This document shows, piece by piece, positions 8,606 through 18,220 of a stretch of 64,000 nt of DNA. The stretch comes from Betaproteobacteria bacterium (lineage in GTDB: Bacteria > Pseudomonadota > Gammaproteobacteria > Burkholderiales > Rhodocyclaceae). The translations under genes were made by a program, and so were the position numbers. The first letter of the stretch is position 1. Each line of letters begins with the position of its first letter. The stretch spans positions 1 to 64,000 of the forward strand of contig WQZF01000003.1 in assembly GCA_009780885.1 (NCBI GenBank), given 5' to 3'. The notes under the pieces are model-generated. The model was given only the letters and a program-made list of their open reading frames with translations, was not told the origin of the DNA and made no database searches.

Positions 8606-9955
8606 TTACTTCCAGACCTTGGAAAGAAGCCGCCGTAAAAATGCTGGAAGGATACCCCGGGAGGATTGTGGATCCGGCTTGTTGTGGGTGGAGTGCAAGG
8701 CGCTTCTGATTCTTTCGACCCATTCGTCGTCGGCTGTGGGCGCTGCGACGCTGGGCTGGTCGACGAAGAGGCAGAGGGAATCGCAAACGGTGTAGAAGGC
8801 GAATACCTGGCGTTGCTTGAGTCCGGTAATTTCAATGGTTTGCGCCAGCGAGCAGGGATGCAGCATCCACAGCGCAGCCATCTGCATCGCGCCCTGGAGG
8901 CGCGGAAGACAGGGCAGGTTGGGCCAGTGCCGCAAGGACAGGGGCGTGTGAATGTCGGTGCCTTCGCGCAGGCGCCCTCGGGCGCACCACAGGGCGATTT
9001 GCGCGATGATGAATTCGGCTCGCCGCATCCGGTGATTGAGGAGCAACTGCTCCTTTCCGGAAAAATCTGCCAGGCCGGGGACGGTTTCTTCCTTTCCCTG
9101 GGCGCTGACTTTCCCTCTTACTCCGGAGCGTCCGATCAGGCGGATTTTCGGTTTGTTCCGTAAGGGGCCGAGACAGGAGCGTTGCAAGAGTTCCTCGTTC
9201 ATGTCTCCGCCCCAGCGATTGCCGGTCAGGTCGAGGAGGATGCGTTGATCCTGGATGGCTACGTCGATCAGCGCCGCTTCCTTGCCCATGACGATCAGGG
9301 AGCGCCGGAGATACTCGCTCAGATAGCCATTCGGATTGAAATAGACGCGGTGCGTCTGGAGAGGGTCGTCTAGGTTTACATCGTGGACGAATCCGGCGTA
9401 ATGATCGAATACTCCCAGGTTCCGTTCCAGCGCTCCGGCTGCATTTCGCGGGTTGGTCTGGACGGCGCCTTCATCTTCCTGGGCGTCTTCGAGAACCGGG
9501 ATATTGATTTCCGGAGAAGCGCCGGAAGCTGCAGCGGGTTCGGCCCCGTTTTTTTCTGCCCGATAGTCTTCCGCGCCCGTGGACAATCCGGGAAGGGGCA
9601 CGATCCGATACAGCGTTTCCATCAGGGTGTCCGGCGTCAGGGGGTATTGCAGGAACTGGACATCCGGAATGTTTTCATGTGGCGTCGAGCCGACGACGAT
9701 GATCGGGCATTTCCGGTGCTGGCGCAGGCGGCGGATAATCGTTGCGCATCCGGGAAGGTCGCCGTTGAAGAAGAGAACTTCGGCTTCGCTCAACGGGGCT
9801 ACCGCAAAGGCGTTGTTGCCGAACTCCCACAGCATCGACTCCAGATGGTCGAGATCGGACGCGCCAAAACCCATTGCGCAGAGACGGGTCGCTCTGGAGC
9901 CGGGAGCAGGCGGATTGGCCGATATCGCTGCAGTGAAGTTCTCGTTCGTCGTCAC
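8606..9955 (-). CDS. Uncharacterised 449-residue protein paired with MglA-like GTPase
   Basis: N-terminal ~125 residues look like a degenerate response-regulator or Rossmann-type domain (RATRLCAMGFGASDLDHLESML...PIIVVGSTPHENIPDVQFLQYPLTPDTLMETLYRIV). A Glu/Ala-rich linker follows, then a ~270-residue domain with 'GKEAALIDVAIQDQRILLDLTGNRW' and 'LPRLQGAMQMAALWMLHPCSLAQTIEITGLKQRQVFAFYTVCDSL', the latter resembling a winged-helix near the C-terminus. I do not recognise a named family. It is presumably the output or regulator of the adjacent GTPase. Confidence 0.75.
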   Translation of the reverse strand: MTTNENFTAAISANPPAPGSRATRLCAMGFGASDLDHLESMLWEFGNNAFAVAPLSEAEVLFFNGDLPGCATIIRRLRQHRKCPIIVVGSTPHENIPDVQFLQYPLTPDTLMETLYRIVPLPGLSTGAEDYRAEKNGAEPAAASGASPEINIPVLEDAQEDEGAVQTNPRNAAGALERNLGVFDHYAGFVHDVNLDDPLQTHRVYFNPNGYLSEYLRRSLIVMGKEAALIDVAIQDQRILLDLTGNRWGGDMNEELLQRSCLGPLRNKPKIRLIGRSGVRGKVSAQGKEETVPGLADFSGKEQLLLNHRMRRAEFIIAQIALWCARGRLREGTDIHTPLSLRHWPNLPCLPRLQGAMQMAALWMLHPCSLAQTIEITGLKQRQVFAFYTVCDSLCLFVDQPSVAAPTADDEWVERIRSALHSTHNKPDPQSSRGILPAFLRRLLSKVWK

Positions 9956-10243
9956 TTTTCCTCCCTTATCAGGCGGTTACACGCCAGCGCCCTGTATTTT
10001 TATGCGTAGTCCCTTATATTCGACCACGGCGCGCGGGCAGATGAGCGCTTATACGCCGGGGAAAACAGTGTTCAAGTGCAATATGTCCTCAAGAAAAGAA
10101 TTTTTACCCGTTTTCAGTATGACACACCAGCTTGCCGCTCTTTCGGGTTTCGTTCCGCATAGTGTGCAAAAAGGCATGTTGCGACGCCGATAATGCTTGC
10201 CATGACACGCCATTTTTTTTATGCGATTTTTTTGCGGCAGGGC

Positions 10244-10272
10244 TTGACAGGCTATCGAGCGAGAAGATACAG
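10244..10272 (+). promoter_or_regulatory. Candidate sigma-70 promoter for the PHP gene
   Basis: TTGACA at 10244-10249 and a GATACA at about 10266-10271 (16-bp spacing). It stands in the 450-bp gap between the divergent 449-residue gene and the PHP operon; nothing else is recognisable in that gap. Confidence 0.35.
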
Positions 10273-10406
10273 GCTTCATTCAGAAATCGGCGCGGGTTTC
10301 GGGCGATGTGCTAAATTGTGCGATTATTTTTTTTCCAAAAATTCCGTATCGCCGCTCCATGGTACGCCGGGAGTGCTTCAAGGCGGCGGCGGGGGATTCC
10401 ATTTTC

Positions 10407-11297
10407 GTGCTCAACGTCGATCTGCATTGCCATTCCAACGCCTCCGACGGCATGCTGTCGGCGGCTGAGGTGGTTCGGCGCGCGGCGGCCGACGGGGTCG
10501 GCCTGTTGGCGCTGACTGACCATGATACGCTGGCCGGGCTCCCTGCCGCTGCGGCGGCAGCGCGGGAAACGGGGATTGGCTGGGTGTCCGGGGTGGAAAT
10601 CTCGATTGAATGGCGTAGCGTCCAGGTGCATATCCTCGGGCTCGATTTCGATTACGAAAATCCTGCGCTCAATGCGGGGTTGGCCCGGATACGCTCCGGT
10701 CGCATCGAACGCGCCAGGCGCATGGGGGAGGCGCTGGCGGAAGCCGGCATCGAAGGCGCGTTCGAGGGCGCGATGCGCCATGCCGAACATCCGGAACTGG
10801 TTTCGCGCTCCCATTTCGCGCGCTATCTGGTGGAGAAGGGCATCTGCCGGGATCACCGCCGCGTTTTCGACGAATGGATGGTGCCGGGAAAACCTGGCTA
10901 CGTCGATCACCGCTGGGCCGGCCTCGAAGAGGCGCTTGAGTGGATACACGGCGCTTCCGGCGTTGCGGTGGTTGCGCATCCCGGCCGTTATCTCTTTTCC
11001 TCGGCGGCGCTGAAACAATTCTTTCGTGACTTCAAAACGCAGGGCGGGGAAGGCATCGAAGTTGTCTCGGGCGGGCATACGCGCGAGCAAAGCAAATATT
11101 TTTCCCGCCTGGCCAAGCATTTCGGATTTTCCGCTTCGCGCGGATCGGATTTTCACGGGCCGGGAGAAAGCTGCATCGGTCCGGGCGCGCTGGATCCCCT
11201 GCCGGAAGGGTTGACGCCGGTCTGGAGCCTTTTCCGGGAATCCTTCCTGGAGCCGCCCGCCTGCCGCAGAAACGGACCGGACACGACAACATCATGA
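10407..11297 (+). CDS. PHP-domain phosphoesterase (TrpH/RNase AM-like)
   Basis: 296 residues from a GTG (VLNVDLHCHSNASDG); an upstream ATG at 10359 is possible but the PHP domain normally begins here. Metal ligands are visible in DLHCHS, LTDHDT, AHPGRY and SDFHG. Family members hydrolyse nucleoside 3',5'-bisphosphate and trim 5' ends of rRNA (E. coli YciV/RnAM). Overlaps the next gene by 4 bp, starting a seven-gene co-directional run. Confidence 0.88.
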   Translation: MLNVDLHCHSNASDGMLSAAEVVRRAAADGVGLLALTDHDTLAGLPAAAAAARETGIGWVSGVEISIEWRSVQVHILGLDFDYENPALNAGLARIRSGRIERARRMGEALAEAGIEGAFEGAMRHAEHPELVSRSHFARYLVEKGICRDHRRVFDEWMVPGKPGYVDHRWAGLEEALEWIHGASGVAVVAHPGRYLFSSAALKQFFRDFKTQGGEGIEVVSGGHTREQSKYFSRLAKHFGFSASRGSDFHGPGESCIGPGALDPLPEGLTPVWSLFRESFLEPPACRRNGPDTTTS

Positions 11298-11920
11298 CCC
11301 GGTATCTCTCGATTCACCCGGAAGACCCGCAAGCGCGCCTGATCGAACAGGCGGCGGAGATCGTGATGAACGGCGGCATCATCGCCTTTCCCACCGACTC
11401 CTGTTATGCGCTCGGTTGCCGCCTCGGCGACAAGGAGGCCGCCGACCGCATCCGCGCGCTCCGCGACCTGGACCCTCGGCACCATTTCACGCTGATGTGC
11501 CGCGATCTCTCCGAAATCGCCCATTTTGCCCGCGTCGATAATGCCTGCTACCGGCTTCTGAAAGCGACGACGCCGGGCAGCTACGTTTTCATTCTCGAAG
11601 GCACGAAGGAGTTGCCGCGCCGGATACTGCATCCGAAACGAAAGACCATCGGCCTGCGCATTCCCGACCACCGCATCGCGCGGGCGCTGCTGGTCGAACT
11701 GAACGAGCCGCTGCTGACGACGACCTTGCTCCTTCCCGGTTTCGAGGCGCCGCTCACCGAGGGCTGGGAAATCCGGGAATCGCTCGACGGGCGCATCGAA
11801 CTGATCCTCGATGGCGGCTACTGCGGCACCGAGGCGACGACGGTGGTCGACCTCACCGGCGATCTTCCCGAAATCGTGCGCCTCGGACGTGGCAATCCCG
11901 CGCCCTTCATGACCGAGTAA
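11294..11920 (+). CDS. YrdC/Sua5/YciO-family protein
   Basis: 208 residues containing the YrdC dsRNA-binding/threonylcarbamoyl-AMP synthase fold: 'IAFPTDSCYALGC' and 'RIPDHRIARALLVEL'. The family makes the threonylcarbamoyl adenylate used for tRNA t6A37; this copy is the YciO-like branch often encoded after the PHP gene, for which the TsaC reaction is not certain. ATG overlaps the PHP stop. Confidence 0.88.
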   Translation: MTRYLSIHPEDPQARLIEQAAEIVMNGGIIAFPTDSCYALGCRLGDKEAADRIRALRDLDPRHHFTLMCRDLSEIAHFARVDNACYRLLKATTPGSYVFILEGTKELPRRILHPKRKTIGLRIPDHRIARALLVELNEPLLTTTLLLPGFEAPLTEGWEIRESLDGRIELILDGGYCGTEATTVVDLTGDLPEIVRLGRGNPAPFMTE

Positions 11921-11937
11921 GCGACTCCCGCTTTCCC

Positions 11938-12594
11938 ATGACCGACATCAATGCGCTGATCCAGACCATCGCCATCATCGCGCTGCCGGTGCTGCTGGCG
12001 ATTACGCTGCACGAAGCGGCGCATGCTTATGCCGCGCGGTTTTTTGGCGATCCGACTGCCTGGGAACTGGGTCGCGTCAGCCTCAATCCGTTGCGCCATA
12101 TCGACCCGATCGGTACGATTGCGCTTCCGCTTATCTTCCTCGCTTCCGGAGGAATCCTGTTTGGCTGGGCCAAGCCGGTTCCGGTCGATTTCCGCCGCTT
12201 GTGCAATCCAAAGCGCGACATGCTCTGGGTGGCGGCAGCGGGGCCTGCGGCGAACCTGATCATGCTTCTGTTCTGGGCAGCGCTCCTCAAGCTGCACTGG
12301 CTGCTGCCGGCCGGCGATTTCAGCCGTCCGATGGCGCGCATGGCTGAAGCCGGCATCGGCATAAATATCATCCTGATGGTGCTCAATCTTTTTCCGCTGC
12401 CGCCGCTCGATGGCGGTCGTATCCTCGTCAGCTTGCTCCCGAACGAGGCGGCGCGGCGCTATGCGAGGATCGAGCCATTCGGCTTGCTGATCCTGATCGC
12501 GCTTTTATTGACCGGAATTCTCGGCAAGCTGCTCACGCCTGTCATGGCGTTGGTGGATGCCCTGATTGCAGCCCTCTTTCAACTTCCTTCCTGA
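11938..12594 (+). CDS. Site-2 protease family membrane protein (M50)
   Basis: 218 residues, multi-spanning. Zinc motif HEAAH in 'ITLHEAAHAYAARFFGDPTAW' and the second ligand region PLPPLDGGRI. Compact S2P homologues of this type occur widely next to trpS/scpA in betaproteobacteria; substrate unknown. 17 bp after the YrdC-family gene and 19 bp before trpS. Confidence 0.9.
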   Translation: MTDINALIQTIAIIALPVLLAITLHEAAHAYAARFFGDPTAWELGRVSLNPLRHIDPIGTIALPLIFLASGGILFGWAKPVPVDFRRLCNPKRDMLWVAAAGPAANLIMLLFWAALLKLHWLLPAGDFSRPMARMAEAGIGINIILMVLNLFPLPPLDGGRILVSLLPNEAARRYARIEPFGLLILIALLLTGILGKLLTPVMALVDALIAALFQLPS

Positions 12595-12613
12595 ATCTTT
12601 CCTTTAAACATCT

Positions 12614-13816
12614 ATGTACGCAGAACGAGTTCTTTCCGGCATGCGCCCGACGGGCAGCCTGCACCTTGGTCATTATCACGGCGTCCTCAAGAACTGGGTG
12701 CGCCTGCAAAACGAATTTCCCTGTTTCTTCTTCGTTGCCGACTGGCACGCGCTGACGACCGAATACGACAGCCCGCGCGGCATCGCCAAATCCACCTGGG
12801 ATATGGTCATCGACTGGCTCGCTGCCGGTGTCGACCCGGCGCATGCGACCCTCTTTATCCAGTCGCAGGTGCCCGAGCATGCCGAACTGCATCTTCTGCT
12901 CTCGATGATGACCCCGATCAGTTGGCTCGAACGGGTGCCGACCTACAAGGACCAGCAGGAAAAACTCTCCAGCAAGGACCTTTCCACCTATGGCTTTCTC
13001 GGCTATCCGCTCCTCCAGGCTGCCGACATCCTGATCTATCGCGCCGACCGGGTGCCGGTGGGCGAGGATCAGATCCCGCATATCGAATTCGCGCGCGAAA
13101 TCGCGCGGCGTTTCAACCATCTCTATGGCCGTGAACCGGGCTTTGAGGAAAAGGCGAAGGAAGCGGTGAAGAAACTCGGCGCAAAACGCGCGCGTCTCTA
13201 CGAAGAATTGCGTACCCGCTACCAGGAACGCGGCGATGGCGAAGCGATCGAGCAGGCGCATGCCCTGCTCGAAGAAGTGCAGAACCTTTCCCATGCCGAC
13301 CGCGAGCGGCTCTTCGGCTATCTCGAAGGCGGCGGCAAGGTGATCCTCGCCGAACCCGATGCGCTGCTGACCGAAGCTTCGCGGATGCCCGGCCTCGACG
13401 GGCAAAAAATGTCCAAATCGTATGGAAACACGATCTCCCTGCGCGAGGACGAGGCGCAGGTCACGCAAAAGATCAAGCGGATGCCGACCGATCCGGCGCG
13501 CGTGCGCCGCAGCGATCCCGGCGATCCGGACAAATGCCCGGTCTGGCAACTGCATCTCGTCTATTCTGATGATTCGACGCGCGGCTGGGTTGCGGCAGGC
13601 TGTCGCTCCGCAGGGATCGGCTGCATCGAATGCAAGCAGCCGGTCATCGACGGCATCCTCAAGGAGCAGGCGCCGATGCGCGAACGTGCGGCGCATTACC
13701 TCGACGATCCGGCGCTGGTGCGCGCCATTCTCTCCGATGGTTGCGAAAAGGCGCGTGAAATGGCGCGCGAAACGATGCGCGACGTGCGCGAAGCGATGGA
13801 TCTTTCCTACACATGA
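12614..13816 (+). CDS. trpS: Tryptophanyl-tRNA synthetase
   Basis: 400 residues, the longer betaproteobacterial form. HIGH-like motif in RPTGSLHLGHYHG near the N-terminus and KMSKS in GQKMSKSYGNTI. Contains an inserted helical stretch (~residues 185-235) after 'REPGFEEKAKEAVKKLG'. Overlaps scpA by 4 bp. Confidence 0.95.
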   Translation: MYAERVLSGMRPTGSLHLGHYHGVLKNWVRLQNEFPCFFFVADWHALTTEYDSPRGIAKSTWDMVIDWLAAGVDPAHATLFIQSQVPEHAELHLLLSMMTPISWLERVPTYKDQQEKLSSKDLSTYGFLGYPLLQAADILIYRADRVPVGEDQIPHIEFAREIARRFNHLYGREPGFEEKAKEAVKKLGAKRARLYEELRTRYQERGDGEAIEQAHALLEEVQNLSHADRERLFGYLEGGGKVILAEPDALLTEASRMPGLDGQKMSKSYGNTISLREDEAQVTQKIKRMPTDPARVRRSDPGDPDKCPVWQLHLVYSDDSTRGWVAAGCRSAGIGCIECKQPVIDGILKEQAPMRERAAHYLDDPALVRAILSDGCEKAREMARETMRDVREAMDLSYT

Positions 13817-14733
13817 TTTCCGGAACCGGCGGCGAGCAGGGCGGGAAGACCGGGGGCGGCATCGAACCCGGCAGCGGCTTGCCCTTTTCCGCAATACCCG
13901 AAGATGCTTCCACCCAGGCAAAGTCCCAGACGCCTCCGGTGGCCCGCATCTACGGGCAGCCGCTGGAGCAGCTTCCGCTCGATCTCTACATTCCGCCCGA
14001 CGCGCTGGCGGTCATGCTCGATGCCTTTGAAGGGCCGCTCGATCTCCTGCTTTATCTGATCCGGAAAGCCAACATCAACATCCTGGATATTCCGATGGCG
14101 CCTCTTACCGTACAATATCTGGAGTATGTCGAAGCGATGCGCGCGCGCAACCTCGAACTGGCCGCCGATTATCTGGTGATGGCGGCGATGCTGGTGGAGA
14201 TCAAATCGCGGCTCCTGTTGCCGCGCCCGCAGAAGGCCAGCGAAGCCGAAGCCGAAGACCCGCGCGCCGAGCTCGTGCGCCGCTTGATCGAATACGAGCA
14301 GATGAAACTGGCCGCCGTCAGCCTCGATGCCCTGCCGCACGCCGAACGCGATTTTTTCTGGATCAATGTCGCGGTCGAAAAGAGCCTGGAGCGCCGCTTT
14401 CCCGAAGTCTCCGCCGGGGACCTGAAACGCGCCTGGAGCGCGATCCTGCAACAGGCGCGACTGCACATTCGCCATCGCGTACAGCGTGAAGAACTCTCGG
14501 TGCGGGAACACATGGGAATCATCCTGCGGCAATTGCGCGAAACCGGCGGTTTTGTCGAATTCGCCCAGCTTTTCGATATTACGCAAGGCTCTGCCGGAGT
14601 CATCGTTCATTTTCTGGCGATGCTCGAACTGGCTCGCGAACATTTGGTCGAGATTATGCAGAATGAACCATTTTCCCCGATTTATGTGAGACAGGCCGAT
14701 GTCCGAATCGCCGATAATGCCGCAATCCACTGA
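13813..14733 (+). CDS. scpA: Chromosome segregation/condensation protein ScpA
   Basis: 306 residues. ScpA is the kleisin that with ScpB loads and bridges the SMC dimer. The hallmark [27 protein letters not shown] begins near residue 72 after a 60-residue low-complexity N-terminal extension; the C-terminus has the winged-helix region. Overlaps scpB by 35 bp. Confidence 0.93.
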   Translation: MISGTGGEQGGKTGGGIEPGSGLPFSAIPEDASTQAKSQTPPVARIYGQPLEQLPLDLYIPPDALAVMLDAFEGPLDLLLYLIRKANINILDIPMAPLTVQYLEYVEAMRARNLELAADYLVMAAMLVEIKSRLLLPRPQKASEAEAEDPRAELVRRLIEYEQMKLAAVSLDALPHAERDFFWINVAVEKSLERRFPEVSAGDLKRAWSAILQQARLHIRHRVQREELSVREHMGIILRQLRETGGFVEFAQLFDITQGSAGVIVHFLAMLELAREHLVEIMQNEPFSPIYVRQADVRIADNAAIH

Positions 14734-15304
14734 AAGCGCCGCTGCCGGATCTGCGGTGCTTCCGGAACATCCCGAGACCGTCAGGCGCGTCCTCGAAGCC
14801 GCATTGCTCGCGGCCTCGCAACCGCTTTCGCTTTCGGACCTGAAGAAATTATTCAGCGAGGAAATCGGCGGCGACACCCTTCGGCGCTTGCTCGACGAAT
14901 TGCGTGAAGAGTGGAACGGACGTCCGGCGGAACTGCTTCAGCTCTCCAGCGGCTGGCGGCTGCGCACCCGCGCCGAATACCTGCCCTATCTGGAGCGTCT
15001 CGACCCGGAAAAGCCGCCGAAGTACTCCCGCGCCGTCCTCGAAACCCTGGCGATCATCGCCTACCGGCAACCGGTGACCCGAGGCGATATCGAAGACATT
15101 CGCGGCGTGACGGTCGCTACCCCGGTGATCCGGGCGCTGGAAGAACGCGGCTGGGTCGACGCCGTCGGACACCGCGACACGCCGGGACGCCCGGCACTTT
15201 ATGCCACCACGAAAAAATTTCTCGACGATCTCGGTCTGCGCAGCCTGACCGAATTGCCGCCACTGGAAGAAATCTCTCAAGCACTGGAACTGGCCGATGC
15301 CTAG
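14699..15304 (+). CDS. scpB: Segregation/condensation protein ScpB
   Basis: 201 residues with two winged-helix domains; '[24 protein letters not shown]' is the family signature. Start at 14699 overlaps scpA; an ATG at 14714 is an alternative. Partner of ScpA in the SMC complex. Confidence 0.93.
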   Translation: MSESPIMPQSTESAAAGSAVLPEHPETVRRVLEAALLAASQPLSLSDLKKLFSEEIGGDTLRRLLDELREEWNGRPAELLQLSSGWRLRTRAEYLPYLERLDPEKPPKYSRAVLETLAIIAYRQPVTRGDIEDIRGVTVATPVIRALEERGWVDAVGHRDTPGRPALYATTKKFLDDLGLRSLTELPPLEEISQALELADA

Positions 15305-16706
15305 CAATAACAAATACCTTCGTACCCTGCGCCGCCTGGCGCGCAACAATCCTCGCAACAACACGAGCGCCCCGGAATCTACCTCTGGCGACGCGCCCCC
15401 CGCTCCTGCTCCCGCTTTTTCCACCGCTCCTGCTCCCGAGCCTGAAATGCAGCAACAACCGCAGCAAAGGGATCCGCAACGGCGCGGGAATCGTTCCCAC
15501 TTGCGCCGTTTCAACCGCGACGGTCGTCCGGCGGACAGGAAAAAGCGGGAAGAAAGCGGCTACGGAAACGAGGGCTTTGACTTCAGCCCCGCCGAATCCT
15601 TTCCAGAAACCGATTCCGGGAATTCTCTCGGAGCCGATTTCGGCAACAAGGACGAGAAACCAAGGCACGCTGCCCTGTTCGGCCCCCGAAAAAAGGCGCA
15701 GGGCCTCAAATCCAGGGCTCGCAGCGGCCCCATGGAAGCGATGCCGCAGGAACGTCTGCATAAAGTGCTGGCGCAAACCGGAATCGGCTCGCGGCGCGAA
15801 ATGGAAGAAATGATCATCGCCGGGCGCATCAGCGTCAATGGCTTACCCTCGCACGTCGGCCAACTGATCGGCCCGAATGACCGGGTCAAGGTCAACGGCA
15901 AACTCGTCGACCTCAAATTCTCCAACCGCCTTCCGCGCGTCGTTCTCTACCACAAGCCGGAAGGAGAAATCGTCTCGCGCGACGACCCCGGAGGCCGCCC
16001 GAGTGTCTTTTCCGCGCTGCCGCGCATCAACGGCGGGCGCTGGGTCGCCGTCGGACGCCTCGATTTCAACACCAGCGGACTTCTCCTCTTCACCTCTTCC
16101 GGCGAACTCGCCAACCGCCTGATGCACCCGCGCTATCAGGTCGTCCGCGAATACGCCGTGCGCGTGCTCGGCGAACTCTCGCAGGAAGCGATCGAACAAC
16201 TGATCGAAGGCATCGAACTCGAAGACGGCCCGGCGCGTTTTCTCAGCCTTGAAGAATCCGGCGGCGAAGGCGTCAACCACTGGTATCACGTCACCCTCCA
16301 GGAAGGACGCAACCGCGAAATCCGGCGCATGTTTGAATCCGTCGGCGTTGTCGTCAGCCGCCTGATCCGCGTCCGCTACGGTCCCTTTGCGCTGCCGCCC
16401 TACCTCAAGCGCGGCCAGTGGCGCGAACTCGAAGGCGTCGACGTGGAAAAACTGCTGCGCGAATTCGGCCTGAACCGTCAGACCGCCAACGCCACCCCGC
16501 GTCCGGGCCGCACCCGCTCGTTCCGCAGCGGCGGCGCCAGCGGGTCTGGCAAAAGCGGCAACAACGCCGGCAATGGCGGCATGGAAGTCAACGGCAACGT
16601 CGCCGAGCGCCCCGCCAAATCGCGCTACAAGGGCGAACCGAACGGCAACGTCGCGCCCCGGCGGAAAATCGCCAAGGAACGCGACGACAACTGGGGAAAT
16701 CGCTGA
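15297..16706 (+). CDS. rluB: 23S rRNA pseudouridine synthase RluB
   Basis: 469 residues. S4 domain at ~155-205 ([22 protein letters not shown]), then the RsuA/RluB catalytic domain with the nucleophile Asp in [14 protein letters not shown] and '[15 protein letters not shown]'. Modifies the peptidyl-transferase-proximal helix of 23S rRNA. A ~145-residue Pro/Gln/Arg-rich N-terminal extension and a Gly/Arg/Asn-rich tail are extra to the E. coli enzyme; such disordered tails are common in betaproteobacterial RluB. Overlaps scpB by 8 bp. Confidence 0.93.
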   Translation: MPSNNKYLRTLRRLARNNPRNNTSAPESTSGDAPPAPAPAFSTAPAPEPEMQQQPQQRDPQRRGNRSHLRRFNRDGRPADRKKREESGYGNEGFDFSPAESFPETDSGNSLGADFGNKDEKPRHAALFGPRKKAQGLKSRARSGPMEAMPQERLHKVLAQTGIGSRREMEEMIIAGRISVNGLPSHVGQLIGPNDRVKVNGKLVDLKFSNRLPRVVLYHKPEGEIVSRDDPGGRPSVFSALPRINGGRWVAVGRLDFNTSGLLLFTSSGELANRLMHPRYQVVREYAVRVLGELSQEAIEQLIEGIELEDGPARFLSLEESGGEGVNHWYHVTLQEGRNREIRRMFESVGVVVSRLIRVRYGPFALPPYLKRGQWRELEGVDVEKLLREFGLNRQTANATPRPGRTRSFRSGGASGSGKSGNNAGNGGMEVNGNVAERPAKSRYKGEPNGNVAPRRKIAKERDDNWGNR

Positions 16707-16769
16707 AAGCGGATTTTTGAACACCTGTCGAGCGCAATCCCTGCCATTCATGGCGGGGTCAGCGAGACA

Positions 16770-16905
16770 TGGCGTAACAGGCGCCGAAGGCGCCCCGCAT
16801 TGTGTAGGGGCGGGTTTCAAACCCGCCCGTACAGGAATTCCCCAACCTTCAGTTGGGGTGACTCAAAGGGCAGGGGCAGCGCCCTGCCGCCCCTGCATGT
16901 CGGAT
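16770..16905. other. Intergenic cluster of hairpins
   Basis: The 346-bp gap between rluB and the hydrolase contains no gene. It holds several perfect or near-perfect hairpins: GGCGCC-GAA-GGCGCC, GTAGGGGCGGGTTT/AAACCCGCCCGTAC (~16805-16833), CCCCAAC/GTTGGGG and a GC-rich GGGCAGGGGC/GCCCCTGC pair. They look like dispersed REP-type units and may end rluB transcription. Confidence 0.55.
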
Positions 16906-17052
16906 GTGTACCATGATCCCGTGATCCAGCGGGGCGATTGCCATCGCACCCTACCAGTGAGATCCTGCGAAATATGCAGGATGGGGTGAGCGAAGCAAAA
17001 CCCGTCATCATTTCTCAACCTGAAATCCCCCTTACAAAATACAGGAGGCAGA

Positions 17053-18027
17053 ATGAGTTTCCTTTCCCGCCTCTCTTCCAAAGTCTCCCGCTGGTTTGGC
17101 GGAAGCTCCGCACAAGAGCGCCCCGGCGCTCCGCAAGGCGCGGCCCCGCTTTCCATCTCCTCTTCCGAAACCCAGCCGCGCCGGCGGCATGTCGTCTGCG
17201 CGCATCTGGGCGGGCTGCATCGCATGGCCTACTACGAATGGGGTGAACCCGGCAATCCCCGCGTGCTTCTCTGCGTGCATGGCCTGACGCGCAACGCCCA
17301 CGATTTCGACGTGCTGGCGCGGGCGCTGTCGAACGAATACCGCGTCGTCTGCCCGGATATCATCGGACGCGGGGCCAGCGACTGGATGGAAAATCCGAAT
17401 GACTACTCCTTTCCGCAGTATGTCTCGGACATGATCACGCTTTGCGCGCGGATCGACGCGGAAACCCTGGATTGGGTCGGCACCTCGATGGGGGGATTGA
17501 TCGGAATGATGATCGCCGGCGACGAACTCTCGCCGATCTCGCGCCTTGTCCTGAACGATGTCGGGCCTTTCGTTTCCGCCGAAGTCCTGCAACAGATGAG
17601 CCAGTATTTCTTCAGGGAATGGCGCTTCGCCTCCTATGCCGAAGCACAAGCGCATTTACGGAAGGTTCACGCCTCCTTCGGTCCGCTGAACGACGCCGAA
17701 TGGGGCTATCTGGCGCGAAATTCGATCCGCCAGGCCGCCGATGGCAGTTGGGAATTCGACTACGATCCGAAAATCGGCAAGGCATTCCAGATCATGACGC
17801 TCACCCCGCTGCCGCTCGATCTCTGGTTGCTCTACGACCGTATCCGCTGCCCCACGCTGGCGATCCGGGGCGCGACATCCGGGCTTCTGCCAAGGAGCAC
17901 CCACCGCGAAATGGGCAAACGCGGCCCGTGCGCCAAACTGGCGCAAATTCCAGATGTCGGCCACGCGCCGACCTTTTTCCGCCCTCCGGAAATCCGGATC
18001 CTGCGCGAATTTCTTGCCGGAGAGTGA
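17053..18027 (+). CDS. Alpha/beta-fold hydrolase
   Basis: 324 residues. Nucleophile elbow GTSMGG, preceding oxyanion region CVHGLTRNAHDFD, and a C-terminal 'IPDVGHAPTFFRP' with the catalytic His. The ~55-residue N-terminal stretch before HLGGLHRMAYYEWG is Pro/Ser-rich. Substrate not predictable. Preceded by AGGAGG. Confidence 0.85.
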   Translation: MSFLSRLSSKVSRWFGGSSAQERPGAPQGAAPLSISSSETQPRRRHVVCAHLGGLHRMAYYEWGEPGNPRVLLCVHGLTRNAHDFDVLARALSNEYRVVCPDIIGRGASDWMENPNDYSFPQYVSDMITLCARIDAETLDWVGTSMGGLIGMMIAGDELSPISRLVLNDVGPFVSAEVLQQMSQYFFREWRFASYAEAQAHLRKVHASFGPLNDAEWGYLARNSIRQAADGSWEFDYDPKIGKAFQIMTLTPLPLDLWLLYDRIRCPTLAIRGATSGLLPRSTHREMGKRGPCAKLAQIPDVGHAPTFFRPPEIRILREFLAGE

Positions 18028-18098
18028 AGAAGATCACTGCTAAAAGCGGCGGCATTTGCATTCCGCGCCAGAACCGATATAATCCGCCCTTCTTCGGC

Positions 18099-18175
18099 AG
18101 GCGCGTAGCTCAGTTGGTTAGAGCATCACCTTGACATGGTGGGGGTCGTTGGTTCGAATCCAATCGCGCCTACCA
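18099..18175 (+). tRNA. tRNA-Val (GAC)
   Basis: 77 nt with acceptor AGGCGCG/CGCGCCT, discriminator A and encoded CCA. Anticodon loop TTGACAT gives anticodon GAC (valine GUC codons). T-arm GTTGG-TTCGAAT-CCAAT. Its 3' end is the prophage integration site; the intact gene is restored by the prophage copy of the last 27 bases. Confidence 0.97.
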
Positions 18176-18220
18176 GAATTTCCCTTTAAAATCATACAAT
18201 CAAGAACAACAGATTTTTTC
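18149..18220. other. Attachment site, tRNA side (attL)
   Basis: 72 bp identical to 63309-63380. It starts in the T-arm of tRNA-Val and ends inside the last codons of the integrase gene, whose stop lies at 18200. Confidence 0.95.
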
